Assembly (NCBI GenBank): GCA_964539135.1
Contig: CAZIFG010000005.1
Location: 26,071 to 90,070 of the forward strand
Direction of reading: 5' to 3'
DNA length: 64,000 nucleotides
DNA from: CAZIFG01 sp964539135
Lineage (GTDB): Bacteria; Margulisbacteria; Marinamargulisbacteria; GCA-2716485; CAZIFG01
The notes beneath the pieces were generated by a model, which had not been told where the DNA came from, searched no databases, and worked only from the letters and a program-made list of their open reading frames with translations. Below are positions 52,052 to 61,366 of the stretch, piece after piece (the stretch's first letter is position 1; each line of letters starts with the position of its first letter). The position numbers and the translations under genes are program-made.

Positions 52052-52057
52052 TATAAT
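52052..52057 (+). promoter_or_regulatory. -10 box immediately before the M23 peptidase gene
   Basis: TATAAT ends 6 bp before ATG 52064. The transcript would begin at or next to the start codon, and no Shine-Dalgarno sequence is present. The -35 is poor. Confidence 0.5.
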
Positions 52058-52063
52058 AGCCCT

Positions 52064-53209
52064 ATGACTTATAAATTCGTATTGATTTTGCTCTTATTTT
52101 TTACGGTAGAATCCCGTCTCATGTCGCAAGAAAGCACGCAGGAAGAGGTTCAGCGCTATCAAGATATTTTAAAAAAAATAGAGATGAACAAACGAAATAT
52201 CAAGCCAAAAATGGAAAAGAAAATGAAGGCTGAACAGCATTTAGGGATCATTCAAAGGGAGTTAAAATTTACAGAGTTACAATTGAAGCAAACCCAAGAA
52301 AAATTAACGGTAGCCCGCAAAAAAGAAAAAAAAGTAAGTGGGGCCTTAGTCAAGTTAAGCACGGAGTTTGAGGGGTCTAAAGAAAAATTAGGCAAACGCT
52401 TATCAGAAGTGTATAAGGATAAGCAGTTAGGGAGTTTGGAGTATATATTTTCAGGTAAGAAATTAATTGAATATGCAGATACGACCTATTATTTTGATCG
52501 GGTAATGCAACAAGATCTCAATATGATCAATAAAATTAAACTACAGCATAATCAGCTCAAAACAGAAAAACAAAAATTAGCAGCGCATCAACAAGAAATC
52601 GCGATTTTAGAGGGTGGGATTAAGAAAAAAGAAGAACAATTGGTCAACAAGAAAAAAACAGAGGCCAAATATATTTCCTCTCTAGAATCGCAAATTGAAG
52701 AGTTAGAGCAACAAAACGAGGCACTGGAAAATGAATCGAATGAAATCGCAAAATTCATTCAGCAAAGCAGCAGAGGCTCATCTGTAAACTATATTGATGG
52801 GGCCTTTGTCCGTCCTGTAGAAGGATGGATTTCATCGCGCTTTGGGTATAGAATACATCCCATTTTAAAGCGTCGTGTTAAACATAATGGCATTGACTTT
52901 GCAGCGCCGCGAGGTAGAAAAATTGTAGCCGCAAACTCGGGACGTGTCATTGTAGCCGGCCAGCATGATAGATATCGCGGGTATGGAAAAATTGTCGTCA
53001 TCGACCATGGACGTCAATCCAATGGGACCATTATTTCCTCATTTTATGCCCATCAATCACGTGTATTGGTTACAGAGGGTGAGCGCGTAGAAAAGGGGCA
53101 GGTCATAGGATGGGTAGGGTCTACAGGCTTCTCAACAGGCCCTCATCTTCACTTTGAAATCCGGGTGAATGGACAGCCCGTAGATCCATTAGCGTACTTA
53201 AGATTGTAA
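52064..53209 (+). CDS. Periplasmic M23 peptidase or amidase activator (EnvC-like)
   Basis: A 381-aa exported protein. A signal-like hydrophobic start (YKFVLILLLFFTVESRL) is followed by a long coiled coil (about 25-235). The LytM/M23 domain follows (about 250-381) with the metal-binding residues intact: His274 and Asp278 in HNGID, and HLH (361-363) in GPHLHFE. EnvC and NlpD share the coiled-coil plus LytM layout but have lost metal ligands, so this protein may be an active endopeptidase that cuts cross-links during division. The start codon has no ribosome site and lies just downstream of a TATAAT box. Confidence 0.9.
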   Translation: MTYKFVLILLLFFTVESRLMSQESTQEEVQRYQDILKKIEMNKRNIKPKMEKKMKAEQHLGIIQRELKFTELQLKQTQEKLTVARKKEKKVSGALVKLSTEFEGSKEKLGKRLSEVYKDKQLGSLEYIFSGKKLIEYADTTYYFDRVMQQDLNMINKIKLQHNQLKTEKQKLAAHQQEIAILEGGIKKKEEQLVNKKKTEAKYISSLESQIEELEQQNEALENESNEIAKFIQQSSRGSSVNYIDGAFVRPVEGWISSRFGYRIHPILKRRVKHNGIDFAAPRGRKIVAANSGRVIVAGQHDRYRGYGKIVVIDHGRQSNGTIISSFYAHQSRVLVTEGERVEKGQVIGWVGSTGFSTGPHLHFEIRVNGQPVDPLAYLRL

Positions 53210-53239
53210 AATAAGCACATTTCATATAGAATTCTGCAA

Positions 53240-54250
53240 ATGACAATTGGAGTGCTTGGTGCGAGCCATCAACATGCAGGAATCGCAGAGCTTGAATCAA
53301 TTTATATAAATGGGGATGGAATAGGCCCCTTTTTAGAGACTCTTTCCACATCCAGTCCCATTCAAGAACTGGTGATTTTAACAACCTGCAACCGTATTGA
53401 ATACTATTTTTATGCCGACAGCTGTGAAGAAGCAGCGGTCTGGCTAAAAGAGTATCTCAATAAAACAACAAAAACACCCATAGAAACAATATCTAAAATT
53501 CTAAAATTCAGAAAAAATGAGGCGGCTATAGAATACTTATTTTCTGTGGCATCCGGTATTAAGTCCATGGTGTTTGGGGAGAATGAAATTTTAACCCAAG
53601 TCAAAGAGTCTTATGAGAGATCTAAAGAAGCCGGTAGTACAGGCCCTGTTTTAAATAAATTATTTCAAATGGCTGTTGCCACAGGGAAGCGCGCGCGAAC
53701 AGAAACAGGCATCAGCCGGGGCGCGTATTCCGTAAGTTCCATTGCTGTAGAAGCGATAAGAGAGCGTGTATTGGATTATTTTGGTCGGAAAATATTAATC
53801 ATTGGATTGGGGACCATGGGCAGCAGATCCCTTAAAAAATTAGTCGCGCTAGGACATCCCAGTATAACAGTAGCGAATAGGACCTTCGAAAAGGCCATTG
53901 CCGCGTCACGCGAATATGGTGTGTCGGCAATGTCTTTAGAAGAGGCTTTAAAGATCTGGAAAGCCTTTGATATTATTTTAACCGCAACAAGTGGGTCCGA
54001 ATATTTGATTAAAGCAGGGTCAGGGGAAGGTCCGTTGACAACACAAGTGATGATTGATTTGGGAATGCCTCGAAACATAGATCCAAAATTAAAGGAGAGT
54101 GTGGAAATCATTACGGTGGAGGGGTTAAAAGAAATCGCAACCAAAAACGTGCAAAAAAGACAGGTAGAATTACAGGATGTCATGACCATTATCCATGCAG
54201 AAATAGAAAAATTTAACGAGTGGACATCGTATAGAGTGACGAAAGTATGA
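53240..54250 (+). CDS. hemA: Glutamyl-tRNA reductase, short form
   Basis: A 336-aa NADPH enzyme that reduces glutamyl-tRNA to glutamate-1-semialdehyde, the first step of C5 tetrapyrrole synthesis. The catalytic Cys50 is in TTCNRIEYY. The substrate-binding stretch VASGIKSMVFGENEILTQVKESY and the Rossmann domain (ILIIGLGTMGSR) are present. Most bacterial HemA proteins are about 410-430 aa. This one stops near residue 336, before most of the C-terminal helical dimerisation domain. No ribosome site is seen, and a TATAGA box ends about 10 nt before ATG 53240. It overlaps hemC by 4 nt, the start of a four-gene operon. Confidence 0.92.
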   Translation: MTIGVLGASHQHAGIAELESIYINGDGIGPFLETLSTSSPIQELVILTTCNRIEYYFYADSCEEAAVWLKEYLNKTTKTPIETISKILKFRKNEAAIEYLFSVASGIKSMVFGENEILTQVKESYERSKEAGSTGPVLNKLFQMAVATGKRARTETGISRGAYSVSSIAVEAIRERVLDYFGRKILIIGLGTMGSRSLKKLVALGHPSITVANRTFEKAIAASREYGVSAMSLEEALKIWKAFDIILTATSGSEYLIKAGSGEGPLTTQVMIDLGMPRNIDPKLKESVEIITVEGLKEIATKNVQKRQVELQDVMTIIHAEIEKFNEWTSYRVTKV

Positions 54251-55170
54251 TGGCAAAAAATACCCTTAGAATTGGAACTCGAGGCTCAAAATTAGCCCTA
54301 TTTCAAGCCAATAAAGTGAAAGCAGAAATTGAAAAAACAGGGGCGTATGATGCGGTTGAAATCTGTGTCATTAAAACAGAAGGAGATGAAAATCAAACAT
54401 CACCTTTATCAGAACTTGGGGGAAAGGGGGTTTTTATTAAAACAATAGAAACAGCCTTAAGCGAGAATAGGATTGATTTAGCCGTTCACAGTTTAAAAGA
54501 TATTACAGCAACCAGCAGTGACGATTTAGAGCTCTCAGGGTACCTAGAAGCAGAATCTCGGTTTGATTGTTTAATATGTAGACCGGATTTAAAAGAAAAA
54601 ACACTAGAAACCTTACCTAAAAGTAGCCTTATTGGGACCTCAAGCATGCGCAGGCAGGCCATTCTGTCTAAGCAAAGACCCGATTTAAAATTCAAATCCA
54701 TCAGAGGGAACATTGATACGCGAATTACACGATGCTTAGCGGGTGAATTTGATGGCATTTTACTCTCTATGGCGGGCGTAATACGATTGGGCTATGAAGA
54801 ACTCGTGAGCCAAGTCTTGACGCAAGATAGTATGATTCCAGCGCCCGGTCAAGGGGTTATTGCTCTTCAAACGCGAAAAACAGATCTTCAGTCCGGGGAC
54901 ATTGCCCGTCGAATTGGAGATGCGCATACAAAAGCGTGGTGCCAGGTAGAGAATGAAATTTTAAAGCAAATAGGATTAGGCTGTGATTATCCATTTGGGA
55001 TATGGAGTGACTTTGTAGGGGATATGTGGCATGCGCAGGTTTTTATCGCCCGATCTTTGGATGAAAATCATCTTATATTTAAACTCAAAGAAAAGAAAGA
55101 AAATGCCCTTCAAAAGGCAAGAGAGTTGGGGGGATTTTTGAAGCATCACATTGATGGCGTTGTCCAATGA
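54247..55170 (+). CDS. hemC: Porphobilinogen deaminase
   Basis: A 307-aa enzyme that joins four porphobilinogen units into hydroxymethylbilane. Family motifs are the start RIGTRGSKLALFQANKV, IKTEGDE, HSLKDI, GTSSMRRQA, IRGNIDTRI and PAPGQGVIALQ. The cofactor cysteine is in IGLGCDYPFG. The start overlaps the hemA stop (ATGA), and the 3' end overlaps cobA/hemD in the same way. hemB, which supplies its substrate, is not in the window. It belongs to the hem operon. Confidence 0.96.
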   Translation: MMAKNTLRIGTRGSKLALFQANKVKAEIEKTGAYDAVEICVIKTEGDENQTSPLSELGGKGVFIKTIETALSENRIDLAVHSLKDITATSSDDLELSGYLEAESRFDCLICRPDLKEKTLETLPKSSLIGTSSMRRQAILSKQRPDLKFKSIRGNIDTRITRCLAGEFDGILLSMAGVIRLGYEELVSQVLTQDSMIPAPGQGVIALQTRKTDLQSGDIARRIGDAHTKAWCQVENEILKQIGLGCDYPFGIWSDFVGDMWHAQVFIARSLDENHLIFKLKEKKENALQKARELGGFLKHHIDGVVQ

Positions 55171-56657
55171 AAGTAGGACGCGTCACGTTAATAGGCGCCG
55201 GGCCTGGAGATCCTGCCTTGATGACCTTAAAAGGGATGCAGTATCTCAAGCAAGCTGACGTTATTTTATACGATCAATTGGTACATCCGACATTATTGAC
55301 GCACTGTAAACCGGAGGCTCAGTGTATTTCTGTGGGAAAATCAAAAGGGAATCATTCCCAAACACAAGCAGAAATCAATCAAAAAATGCTGAGTTATGCC
55401 AAAGCGGGATTTTGGGTTGTGAGGCTGAAAGGGGGGGATCCTATGATTTTCGGTCGAGCCGGAGAAGAGATGGCGCTCTTAAAAAAAGAGGGTATTCCCT
55501 ATGAAATCATACCGGGAATCACTTCGGCAATTGCAGCTCCGACCTATGCGGGAATCCCCTTAACACATCGAGATTATTCCCAAAGCGTGGCCTTTGTAAC
55601 AGGGACCAATAAGGAGGGGGCGCATGCAACACGAAATCGAATGCCTCAAGCCGATACCCTTGTTTTTTTAATGGCGGTTACTCATCTTCAGGAGATTATC
55701 CAGCAGTTAAAAGAGGAGGGAGGGAAGTCAAAAGAGACCCCTGCAGCCCTAATCTATAAGGGGACTTTAGCGGATCAAAAAGTAGTCGTTGGGACATTGG
55801 AAACACTCTATGACTTGCACGAAAAAGAAGGGGTGACACATCCGAGCATTTTGGTGGTTGGAGAAGTCGCCGCATTGGCCACTACATTACAATGGCGAGA
55901 GGCCCTGTCCTTAATGGGAAAACGCACGATTCTTTTAAGACAATCGTCCCAGGCAGAAGAATTAGCGCAAGCGCTGATGGCACAAGGCGCAGAGGTGGTT
56001 TATGCGCCCATGATTCAAACCCAGCGCAAGGCGTCTGCAGAGCCTCTTATAGATCAGGCACTCAAAACCGCAACAGTACTTATTTTAACGAGTCCCAATG
56101 GGGTAAGACATTTAAAAGAGACCCTTACAGCGCTCCGTCAAGATTCACGCGCATTATCCAAGCTCAAGATAGCCTCTATAGGACCCAAAACGAGCGAAGC
56201 CCTAGCGGAGATGGGCATTCGGGCGGATATAGAAGCTAAAGAGGCGATAGCTGAAGGCATTTTAGAGGTATTGCCTGAGGATATATCCAGTGAAGTCGTG
56301 TTGCTGCCTCAATCCAACAAGGCCAGAAAAGATCTCTCTGAAGCCCTCAAATTAAGAGGGGCTCAGGTGATAGACGTGGCGCTATATGCGACAGAAATAC
56401 CAGAGGCCGCTCAAGTCGACGTCAAAGCGGGCGATATTGTGATATTTACGAGTTCATCGACAGTAGATCATTTTTTTCAGGTGGCAAAAGGAGACATAGA
56501 AAAAATATGTCCCGTTGTTATAGGGCCTATTACCCAAAAAACCTTAGCGGTTTATACAAAAAAGCCCCCCCTGATTGCAGAAGAAAGTAGCATAAATGGA
56601 CTGGTATCTTGTATACTAAGGAGTTATGAAAATAACGCAATCCCAAGACGAATTTGA
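55167..56657 (+). CDS. Fused uroporphyrinogen-III methyltransferase and uroporphyrinogen-III synthase
   Basis: A 496-aa bifunctional protein (CobA-HemD). Residues 1-245 are the SAM-dependent methyltransferase that converts uroporphyrinogen III to precorrin-2 (GAGPGDPALMTLKG, VVRLKGGDPMIFGRAGEE, PGITSAIAAPTYAGIPLTHR). Residues about 250-496 are the HemD domain (TILLRQSSQAEELAQ, TSPNGVRHL, VIFTSSSTVDHF), which closes hydroxymethylbilane to uroporphyrinogen III. Such fusions are known in several phyla. It overlaps hemC by 4 nt and hemL by 32 nt. The fusion directs flux toward siroheme or cobalamin as well as heme. Confidence 0.95.
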   Translation: MKVGRVTLIGAGPGDPALMTLKGMQYLKQADVILYDQLVHPTLLTHCKPEAQCISVGKSKGNHSQTQAEINQKMLSYAKAGFWVVRLKGGDPMIFGRAGEEMALLKKEGIPYEIIPGITSAIAAPTYAGIPLTHRDYSQSVAFVTGTNKEGAHATRNRMPQADTLVFLMAVTHLQEIIQQLKEEGGKSKETPAALIYKGTLADQKVVVGTLETLYDLHEKEGVTHPSILVVGEVAALATTLQWREALSLMGKRTILLRQSSQAEELAQALMAQGAEVVYAPMIQTQRKASAEPLIDQALKTATVLILTSPNGVRHLKETLTALRQDSRALSKLKIASIGPKTSEALAEMGIRADIEAKEAIAEGILEVLPEDISSEVVLLPQSNKARKDLSEALKLRGAQVIDVALYATEIPEAAQVDVKAGDIVIFTSSSTVDHFFQVAKGDIEKICPVVIGPITQKTLAVYTKKPPLIAEESSINGLVSCILRSYENNAIPRRI

Positions 56658-57897
56658 GGCAGCAAAAACCCGTTTAGTCGGCGGTGTTAATAGTCCCGTT
56701 CGGGCTTTTAAAGCAGTAGGCGGAACCCCGCTTTTTTTTGAATCCGGAAAAGGGGCCTATCTATACAGTGTAGATGAGGAATCTTATATTGATTATGTCT
56801 TGTCTTGGGGTCCTTTATTGGCAGGCCATGCGCATCCTAAAATACTAGAGGCCATTTCAAAAGCAGCTGCAAAAGGAACCTCTTTTGGGGCACCGACGCG
56901 AATAGAAGCGACATTGGCAGAACAGATACAGGTCTTTTACCCTCATATGCAAAAAATCAGGATGGTGTGTTCAGGCACAGAAGCAGGCATGTCTGTGATT
57001 CGGCTCGCAAGAGGCGCCACAGGGCGATCTATTATTCTGAAGTTCAAAGGCTGTTACCATGGCCACGCAGATGCCTTATTGGTCTCCATGGGATCGGGAG
57101 GCCTTACCTTTGGGGTGCCAAATAGCGCAGGGGTGCTAGAAGATACGGCAAAACATACGCTAGAATTGGATTTCAATGATAGTGACGGCGTCAAGGCCTT
57201 ATTTGAATCGATAGGCCCTCAAATTGCAGGTGTGATTGTAGAGCCTGTAGCCGGCAATATGGGCCTCATTTTACCAAAACCAGGCTTTTTAGAAACACTT
57301 CGGCAGTGCTGCGATGCCTATCGCTCCATTTTAATTTTTGATGAAGTGATGTGTGGGTTTCGATCTCAAAAAGGAAGCACCACAGAATGGACAGGGGTTA
57401 CCCCTGATTTGGTCATGCTTGGAAAGGTCATAGGGGGTGGATTACCAGCCGCAGCTTATGGCGGAAAATCTGAAATCATGGCCTATGTTTCTCCTGAAGG
57501 CCCTGTATATCAGGCAGGGACACTTTCAGGAAATCCTTTAGCGATGGCTGCCGGTAAAGCCATGTTAGAACTCATTGAAAAAGACGGCGTTTTTGAATCT
57601 GCAGCAGAAAAAACAGACAAACTAACAAAAAAATTAGCCGAAGTATGTCAGCAACATCCCCTATTTTCAGTGGGGGTAAAAGGAAGCATGTGGGGCATTT
57701 ATGCAACAAAAAAAGAAATCCTCAATCGAGAGGACATCGCGACGAGTAATATAGCGCAATTTAACGAGATGTATCATCGATTACTTCAACGTGGTATCTA
57801 TCTCCCACCCTCTGCTTATGAAGCATGTTTTATGTCATCAGAGCATGGGTATGGCGAGATTGAAAAAACCGTAGAAGCATTCGCTGAAAGCATTTGA
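56626..57897 (+). CDS. hemL: Glutamate-1-semialdehyde 2,1-aminomutase
   Basis: A 423-aa PLP enzyme that makes 5-aminolevulinate from the HemA product. The start MKITQSQDEFEAAKTRLVGGVNSPVRAF is typical. The PLP-binding Lys267 is in LGKVIGGGLPAAAYGG. Family motifs are CSGTEAGMSVIRLARGATGR, YHGHAD and FDEVMCGFR. The ATG lies inside the end of cobA/hemD (32-bp overlap) with AAGGAG upstream. It is the last gene of the hem operon. Length and motifs are normal. Confidence 0.96.
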   Translation: MKITQSQDEFEAAKTRLVGGVNSPVRAFKAVGGTPLFFESGKGAYLYSVDEESYIDYVLSWGPLLAGHAHPKILEAISKAAAKGTSFGAPTRIEATLAEQIQVFYPHMQKIRMVCSGTEAGMSVIRLARGATGRSIILKFKGCYHGHADALLVSMGSGGLTFGVPNSAGVLEDTAKHTLELDFNDSDGVKALFESIGPQIAGVIVEPVAGNMGLILPKPGFLETLRQCCDAYRSILIFDEVMCGFRSQKGSTTEWTGVTPDLVMLGKVIGGGLPAAAYGGKSEIMAYVSPEGPVYQAGTLSGNPLAMAAGKAMLELIEKDGVFESAAEKTDKLTKKLAEVCQQHPLFSVGVKGSMWGIYATKKEILNREDIATSNIAQFNEMYHRLLQRGIYLPPSAYEACFMSSEHGYGEIEKTVEAFAESI

Positions 57898-57929
57898 GAG
57901 TCGATCAGGTTAGTATATAATAAGGTGAT

Positions 57930-59090
57930 ATGAAAATGAAAAAAAAGATAGTATTCATGGCAGTATGCATAGGGTTTATGGGAATAAGTACGTATAGTGC
58001 GGCTGCAGATATCATCGATATAGATGCTATAGATGCGGTAGATACGGTAAAAATAGAAACCAAAAAAGAAAAATCGGCACGAATAAAGGCTGAAAAAAAG
58101 GCTGTTAAAGATAGCAAAAAGATCGTAGTAGTCGCAGAAAATACAGTAAAAAAAGAAGTGGTAGAGGCCAAGGAGATGCCGCTTAAAGAAGTGAGTGACC
58201 TTCAAAAACAAGAGTGGGCACAGTTGCGTAAAAAAATAGAGCAAGCCAAAGAACAAAAGCGATTTGACACGGTAGAAGAGCTCATTTTAAAAGTACCGAC
58301 AGAAGAGCGCACAGAAGATGAGCGGTTTATGTGGGGTAAAATTCAAATTTTTAAAGCGGTTGAAAAAGAAGAAAAAGAAGAGTCCTCCATGTTCCGAAAA
58401 GAAACAGCCTTAGATGCAAGAGTGGTAGCCAGTGTAAAACGCTTATATCAAGGGGGCCAAGCCGCTATTTTGAATAAAAAAGACAGTCTAGCCAAAGACA
58501 TGTTAATTCAGTCTTTATTTTTAGACAGAGGCAATTACAAAGCGAAAAAGCTGCTTGAAAAAGCCCTAGGCCTACCTGTAGGCTCCTATTTAGTAGAAGA
58601 TGTAGAAGCCAAGTATTGGAAAACATCCCTGATTAATTTTTATAGTGGTTATCCTGAAAAAGCGGTAGAAGATTTAAAGGTTTTAGAATATTTTGCGCCT
58701 CAAAATCCAGATGTATTTAAGCGCATGGGATCGGCCTATTATTCGATGGGAGAAACAACTTTAGCCGTACAATCTTGGAAGCGGGCCCTATATTTAGATG
58801 ATAAAGATGAAAAATTAAAAGAATTCATTAAGAGTGCGACAGAAGAAATAGACAATCAATCCAAAGACATTAAAGAGCAGCTGGCACGTAGAGATAAAGT
58901 CAAAGCAGAAAAAAAGGCAGAGGGCGATGCGGTGACTTTAGGGGTCTATCGAACAGCAACTCAAGCGTATAGCTTTGCTCAAGAAGTGAGAGAGAAGCAA
59001 AAAGGTGCGAATGTAGAAGTAGTGGAACAAGAAGATGGAAGATGGGCAGTACAAATCATTAAAAATAGCGGAAAAAAGGAGGCTCAGTAA
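57930..59090 (+). CDS. Exported TPR protein with C-terminal SPOR-like domain
   Basis: A 386-aa protein. A signal peptide (IVFMAVCIGFMGISTYSAAA) is followed by a Lys/Glu/Ala coiled segment (about 30-130). TPR-like helical pairs follow (about 170-310, for example NPDVFKRMGSAYYSMGETTLAVQSWKRAL). A short beta-alpha unit near residues 330-375 (VTLGVYRTATQAYSFAQEV...GRWAVQII) resembles the SPOR domain, which binds glycan-denuded peptidoglycan. The start could be 57930 or, with better spacing from AAGGTG, 57936. The stop overlaps the next start (TAATG). It heads the rotary-motor operon and could couple the motor to the cell wall. Confidence 0.75.
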   Translation: MKMKKKIVFMAVCIGFMGISTYSAAADIIDIDAIDAVDTVKIETKKEKSARIKAEKKAVKDSKKIVVVAENTVKKEVVEAKEMPLKEVSDLQKQEWAQLRKKIEQAKEQKRFDTVEELILKVPTEERTEDERFMWGKIQIFKAVEKEEKEESSMFRKETALDARVVASVKRLYQGGQAAILNKKDSLAKDMLIQSLFLDRGNYKAKKLLEKALGLPVGSYLVEDVEAKYWKTSLINFYSGYPEKAVEDLKVLEYFAPQNPDVFKRMGSAYYSMGETTLAVQSWKRALYLDDKDEKLKEFIKSATEEIDNQSKDIKEQLARRDKVKAEKKAEGDAVTLGVYRTATQAYSFAQEVREKQKGANVEVVEQEDGRWAVQIIKNSGKKEAQ

Positions 59091-60583
59091 TGAATCGAAT
59101 CATTCAATATATAGCGTTGATGCTGGTATGTTTAGGTCTAGGGGTAAGCACCATTCAAGCCGCAGCAGATCAATCGTTAGAAGAACAAAACCTAACACGT
59201 GTGGGACAAGAGGCCTTAAATAATATATTTGGGCCTGGAAATTTTGTGGTTCGAGTTCGGGTTCAAATGTCAGGGGCCCAATATTCGGTAAAATACACGC
59301 GACAATCTAGGCCTGCAGGGGTATCTAAAGAGGCACAAAGAAACGAAAAAACATATATTTTACCTGGGGTTCCTGCCATTAAAAACATTTCGCCGGATAA
59401 GTTCAATCAATTGCCATTTGATTCTGTAACCAATATGGCACCTTCTCGAGTGGCAAGAATGGGGATCTTTCTAATCGCGAATAAAGAGGTGCCCAGACGA
59501 CAAGTGTCAGCTGCAGAAGCCATTCTAAAACAGGTCTTAGACTTTCAAGACGGAAGGGATGCCTTTAAAGTTAAAACGGAGACATTTTACCTAGCAGCAA
59601 AAGGAGAATCAGCGCCTCAAAAAATAACAGTTGTGCCAGGTGAAGAAAAACTCGTCACACCACAAAATATTTTTTATGCGGTCATTTCAGCATTATTTTT
59701 GATTTTTATGATCATGTTCGGACTTTCCTTTAAATCAAAAATGGGGAGAGAAAGTTCTTCGGGAAGTGGAGCCGGAAGTATTACAGTATCAGCGCCGTCT
59801 GGTGGAGGCGGTGGGGGCGGTAATGATAGACGAGGTGGGAACACAACCATTGATATCAGTGAAGCACCTAAAATCAAACGCTATTTTGATTTTGTGACAG
59901 AAAAAAACATTGATAATTTACTGTATCTCTTAAAGAAAGAGCAAATCAGTGTAGAATACGTGACCATGATTGTCTCGTTTTTACCGTCAGAATTAGCCTC
60001 AAAAGTTTTGTTAGAGTTGCCCCCTAAAGATCAAGTGCGTGTGGCACAAGAGCTTATGGACCAGCGGTTGAGTAATAAGGAAATTTTAGACAAGCTAGAG
60101 AAAAAACTGCAAAGCGCCTTAGAGTGTTTTGTAGGAGGTATGTCTAAAGTAGAAGCCATGTTTGAATTCATGCCAAGTGAATCTAAAAAATCAGTGCTCA
60201 TTGCCTTAAAGCAAGCCGGCGATCCTGTTGTCTTTCAAAAATTTAGAAAAATCACACTTATTTTTGAAGACTTGTTTCAAATTCCAGACCGAGATTTACA
60301 AACCATTTTGTATGAAATCAAGCAGCCCCGTCAGTTGGTAATGGCCTTACAAGGGATTTCCCAACGTTTTTATCAACGGGTATTGGACAATATTTCAGAA
60401 CGGGTGCGCCTGATTTTAGATGAGGAACAAAATCGATTAGGTGCCGGCGTGTTTGAAAAGGATATTTTGGAGGTAAGAGAAGAAATATTGAGCATGGTGA
60501 GAGACATGGAGCGTAACGGGGCGATTGAACCCATTGCCGCTCGGTTTGCAGACATAAATGCTAAAATAGGAGATGAAGCGTGA
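59090..60583 (+). CDS. FliF-FliG fusion rotor protein
   Basis: A 497-aa fused rotor. A signal peptide is followed by a periplasmic domain (about 30-185) matching only the third ring-building module of FliF: ALNNIFGPGNFVVRVRVQ, then YILPGVPA and MGIFLIANKEVPRRQ with the FQDGRDAFKV region. One membrane helix (about 193-215) and a Gly-rich linker (about 224-254) follow. FliG then runs from about 262 to 497: the EHPQ-like EQISVEYVTMIVSFLP, the middle domain, and the torque domain FEDLFQIPDRDLQTILYEI. The first FliF membrane helix and modules 1-2, which surround the export gate, are missing. The stop overlaps motA (GTGA). Confidence 0.87.
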   Translation: MNRIIQYIALMLVCLGLGVSTIQAAADQSLEEQNLTRVGQEALNNIFGPGNFVVRVRVQMSGAQYSVKYTRQSRPAGVSKEAQRNEKTYILPGVPAIKNISPDKFNQLPFDSVTNMAPSRVARMGIFLIANKEVPRRQVSAAEAILKQVLDFQDGRDAFKVKTETFYLAAKGESAPQKITVVPGEEKLVTPQNIFYAVISALFLIFMIMFGLSFKSKMGRESSSGSGAGSITVSAPSGGGGGGGNDRRGGNTTIDISEAPKIKRYFDFVTEKNIDNLLYLLKKEQISVEYVTMIVSFLPSELASKVLLELPPKDQVRVAQELMDQRLSNKEILDKLEKKLQSALECFVGGMSKVEAMFEFMPSESKKSVLIALKQAGDPVVFQKFRKITLIFEDLFQIPDRDLQTILYEIKQPRQLVMALQGISQRFYQRVLDNISERVRLILDEEQNRLGAGVFEKDILEVREEILSMVRDMERNGAIEPIAARFADINAKIGDEA

Positions 60584-61365
60584 TAGATCCAACAGTTATT
60601 ATAGGGATTATATTTGCGGTGGCGATGCTGTTCTATTCCATTGGGATAGAGAGCGGGATTGCCTTATTTTTTAGCGCACATGGGTTAATTATTGTATTGG
60701 GTGGAACGCTAGGAGCGACCTTGGTGCATTTCCCCGTCACGCAGCTGCTTAAAATAGGTCCGCGTTTAAAAGTTATTTTTTCATTTAAAAGTCAAAACTA
60801 CAATTCAGATATTCAGTCCATGATTCGTTTGGGTGAAAAATTACAGCGAGAAGGTCGATTGGCCCTTTCCAATGAATTACCGTATATCAAAGACCATTTT
60901 TTGAGGCATGGGCTACAATTATTGGTAGATAAAGTCCCCGCAGAAGAAATAGAGACTTTATTGAAAGAAAACATTGAGTACATGAAAGAGAGACATGAAA
61001 TTGGGGCTCGCTTTTTTGATCAAATGGGACGATATGCCCCCAGCTTTGGTCTTTTAGCCACCTTAATTGGACTGATTACCATGTTATCAAAACTCAGTGA
61101 CCCTAAAACCTTAGGCCCCAGCATGGGTGTGGGCTTAATCGGAACCTTTTATGGGGTATTAACCAGTAACTTAATTTTCTTGCCATTGGCAGGGCGTCTC
61201 CGAATTGCAAACACAGAAGAAGTCCTTCAAAAATATATGCTTCTACAGGGATTGACTGCGATTGCTCGAGGGGAATCCAGTTATTTGATTCGTGAAAAAA
61301 TGTCCATGATTTTACCTCAAAATGAGCGTAAAAAAATCGAAAAAGCAGAAAAGGCAGGGCGTTAA
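60580..61365 (+). CDS. motA: MotA-type stator protein
   Basis: A 261-aa inner-membrane protein with four helices. With MotB it forms the ion channel that drives rotor FliG. The start GTG overlaps the upstream stop (GTGA). Typical features are GGTLGATLVHFP in helix 2, the cytoplasmic loop with ERHEIGARFFDQMGRYAPSFGLLATLIGLI, and GVGLIGTFYGVLTSNLIFLPLAGRL in helix 4. The basic loop residues that touch FliG appear conserved (RLKVIFSFK, IRLGEKLQREGR). Placed directly after a FliF-FliG fusion, it is likely a dedicated stator. Confidence 0.95.
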   Translation: MIDPTVIIGIIFAVAMLFYSIGIESGIALFFSAHGLIIVLGGTLGATLVHFPVTQLLKIGPRLKVIFSFKSQNYNSDIQSMIRLGEKLQREGRLALSNELPYIKDHFLRHGLQLLVDKVPAEEIETLLKENIEYMKERHEIGARFFDQMGRYAPSFGLLATLIGLITMLSKLSDPKTLGPSMGVGLIGTFYGVLTSNLIFLPLAGRLRIANTEEVLQKYMLLQGLTAIARGESSYLIREKMSMILPQNERKKIEKAEKAGR

Positions 61366-61366
61366 A

